From Teratosphaeria epicoccoides (taxonomy: Eukaryota > Ascomycota > Dothideomycetes > Mycosphaerellales > Teratosphaeriaceae): a DNA stretch of 64,000 bases. Positions 63,824 through 64,000 of the stretch are shown here, piece by piece (position 1 is the stretch's first letter; the number at the start of each line of letters is the position of its first letter). Both the position numbers and the translations under genes were made by a program. The notes under the pieces were generated by a model, which had not been told where the DNA came from, searched no databases, and was given only the letters and a program-made list of their open reading frames with translations. The stretch lies in NCBI GenBank assembly GCA_021401465.1, contig JADDMT010000024.1, forward strand, positions 62,001-126,000, written 5' to 3'.

Positions 63824-64000
63824 TCAATACGTCTCCCCCAGATCCTCCGACTGCTGCCTCCGCAACGGCGGCGGCCTCATAGCCCCCGCTCCGCTCTCTC
63901 CAATCTGCGTATTCTGCCTCCTCAAAGTCTTCACCGCAGGCACCTGGTACCCCTGATGCGACTGCCTCCTGTGCAGCCCCCTCGGCGTCCCCACCACACC
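63824..64000 (-). CDS. partial CDS, C-terminus of an unidentified gene
   Basis: On the minus strand an open frame enters at the right edge and ends with TGA at 63824-63826. The ~58 visible residues are rich in Arg, Gln and Pro (HRRQSHQGYQVPAVKTLRRQ, ending SEDLGETY), like the disordered tail of a signalling or membrane protein. Codon use is coding-like and the frame runs to the edge, but the protein cannot be identified. Confidence 0.45.
   Translation of the reverse strand, partial: GVVGTPRGLHRRQSHQGYQVPAVKTLRRQNTQIGESGAGAMRPPPLRRQQSEDLGETY

Noticed and set aside
1..64000. tRNA, rRNA, CRISPR or bacterial-type operons
   Set aside because: No cloverleaf-like A/B-box pairs, rRNA blocks or regular spacer arrays were seen by eye; the sequence is clearly fungal.

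Overview
This is a gene-dense nuclear segment from a filamentous ascomycete (Pezizomycotina, probably a Dothideomycete). The evidence is short GT-AG introns of about 50-85 nt with CTNAC-like branch sites, a Woronin-body HEX1 gene ending in SRL, BTB, kinase-like and F-box-like fungal families, and cell-wall GH17 enzymes. Family names rest on motif recognition by eye; no database was searched.

Layout. 0-22 kb is mostly core: a secreted Bgl2-type GH17 glucanase; a large single-exon protein combining a HeLo-like N-terminus, a pseudokinase and a trypsin-like protease; a mitochondrial-type SDR; a mitochondrial helical protein; the RIO1 kinase; a second SDR; a peroxisomal acyl-CoA ligase; an RBR-type RING protein; an F-box-like protein; and a GT25-like glycosyltransferase. 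22-28 kb is gene-poor, with a frame-broken gene and a BTB pseudogene. 28-43 kb is core again: HEX1, a membrane GH17, an intact BTB gene, methylcrotonoyl-CoA carboxylase alpha, an NCS1/Tpn1-like transporter and a GT90 glycosyltransferase. 43-55.6 kb is an accessory block: an intact kinase-like gene, a small cysteine-rich secreted protein and a truncated DDE transposon sit among disabled genes (chromodomain, multi-pass membrane protein, RBR, two F-box-like) whose in-frame stops are mostly explained by C-to-T changes. 55.7-64 kb carries a third SDR, two small secreted proteins, mitoribosomal mS45, an acylglycerophosphate acyltransferase and the end of an unidentified gene.

Themes. Mitochondrial functions (SDR, helical protein, MCC alpha, mS45), peroxisome/Woronin body (HEX1 with SRL, ligase with AKL), cell wall and glycosylation (two GH17, GT25-like, GT90), and secreted proteins near repeats.

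Most notable: (1) the HeLo-like/pseudokinase/protease fusion at 3.1-6.9 kb, a candidate cell-death or incompatibility effector with its own protease; (2) a dispersed, imperfect ~20-bp repeat (core GACTGCTTGTTGACA) in several intergenic regions; (3) the RIP-like stop-codon pattern of the accessory block; (4) a long AUG-less in-frame extension upstream of HEX1.
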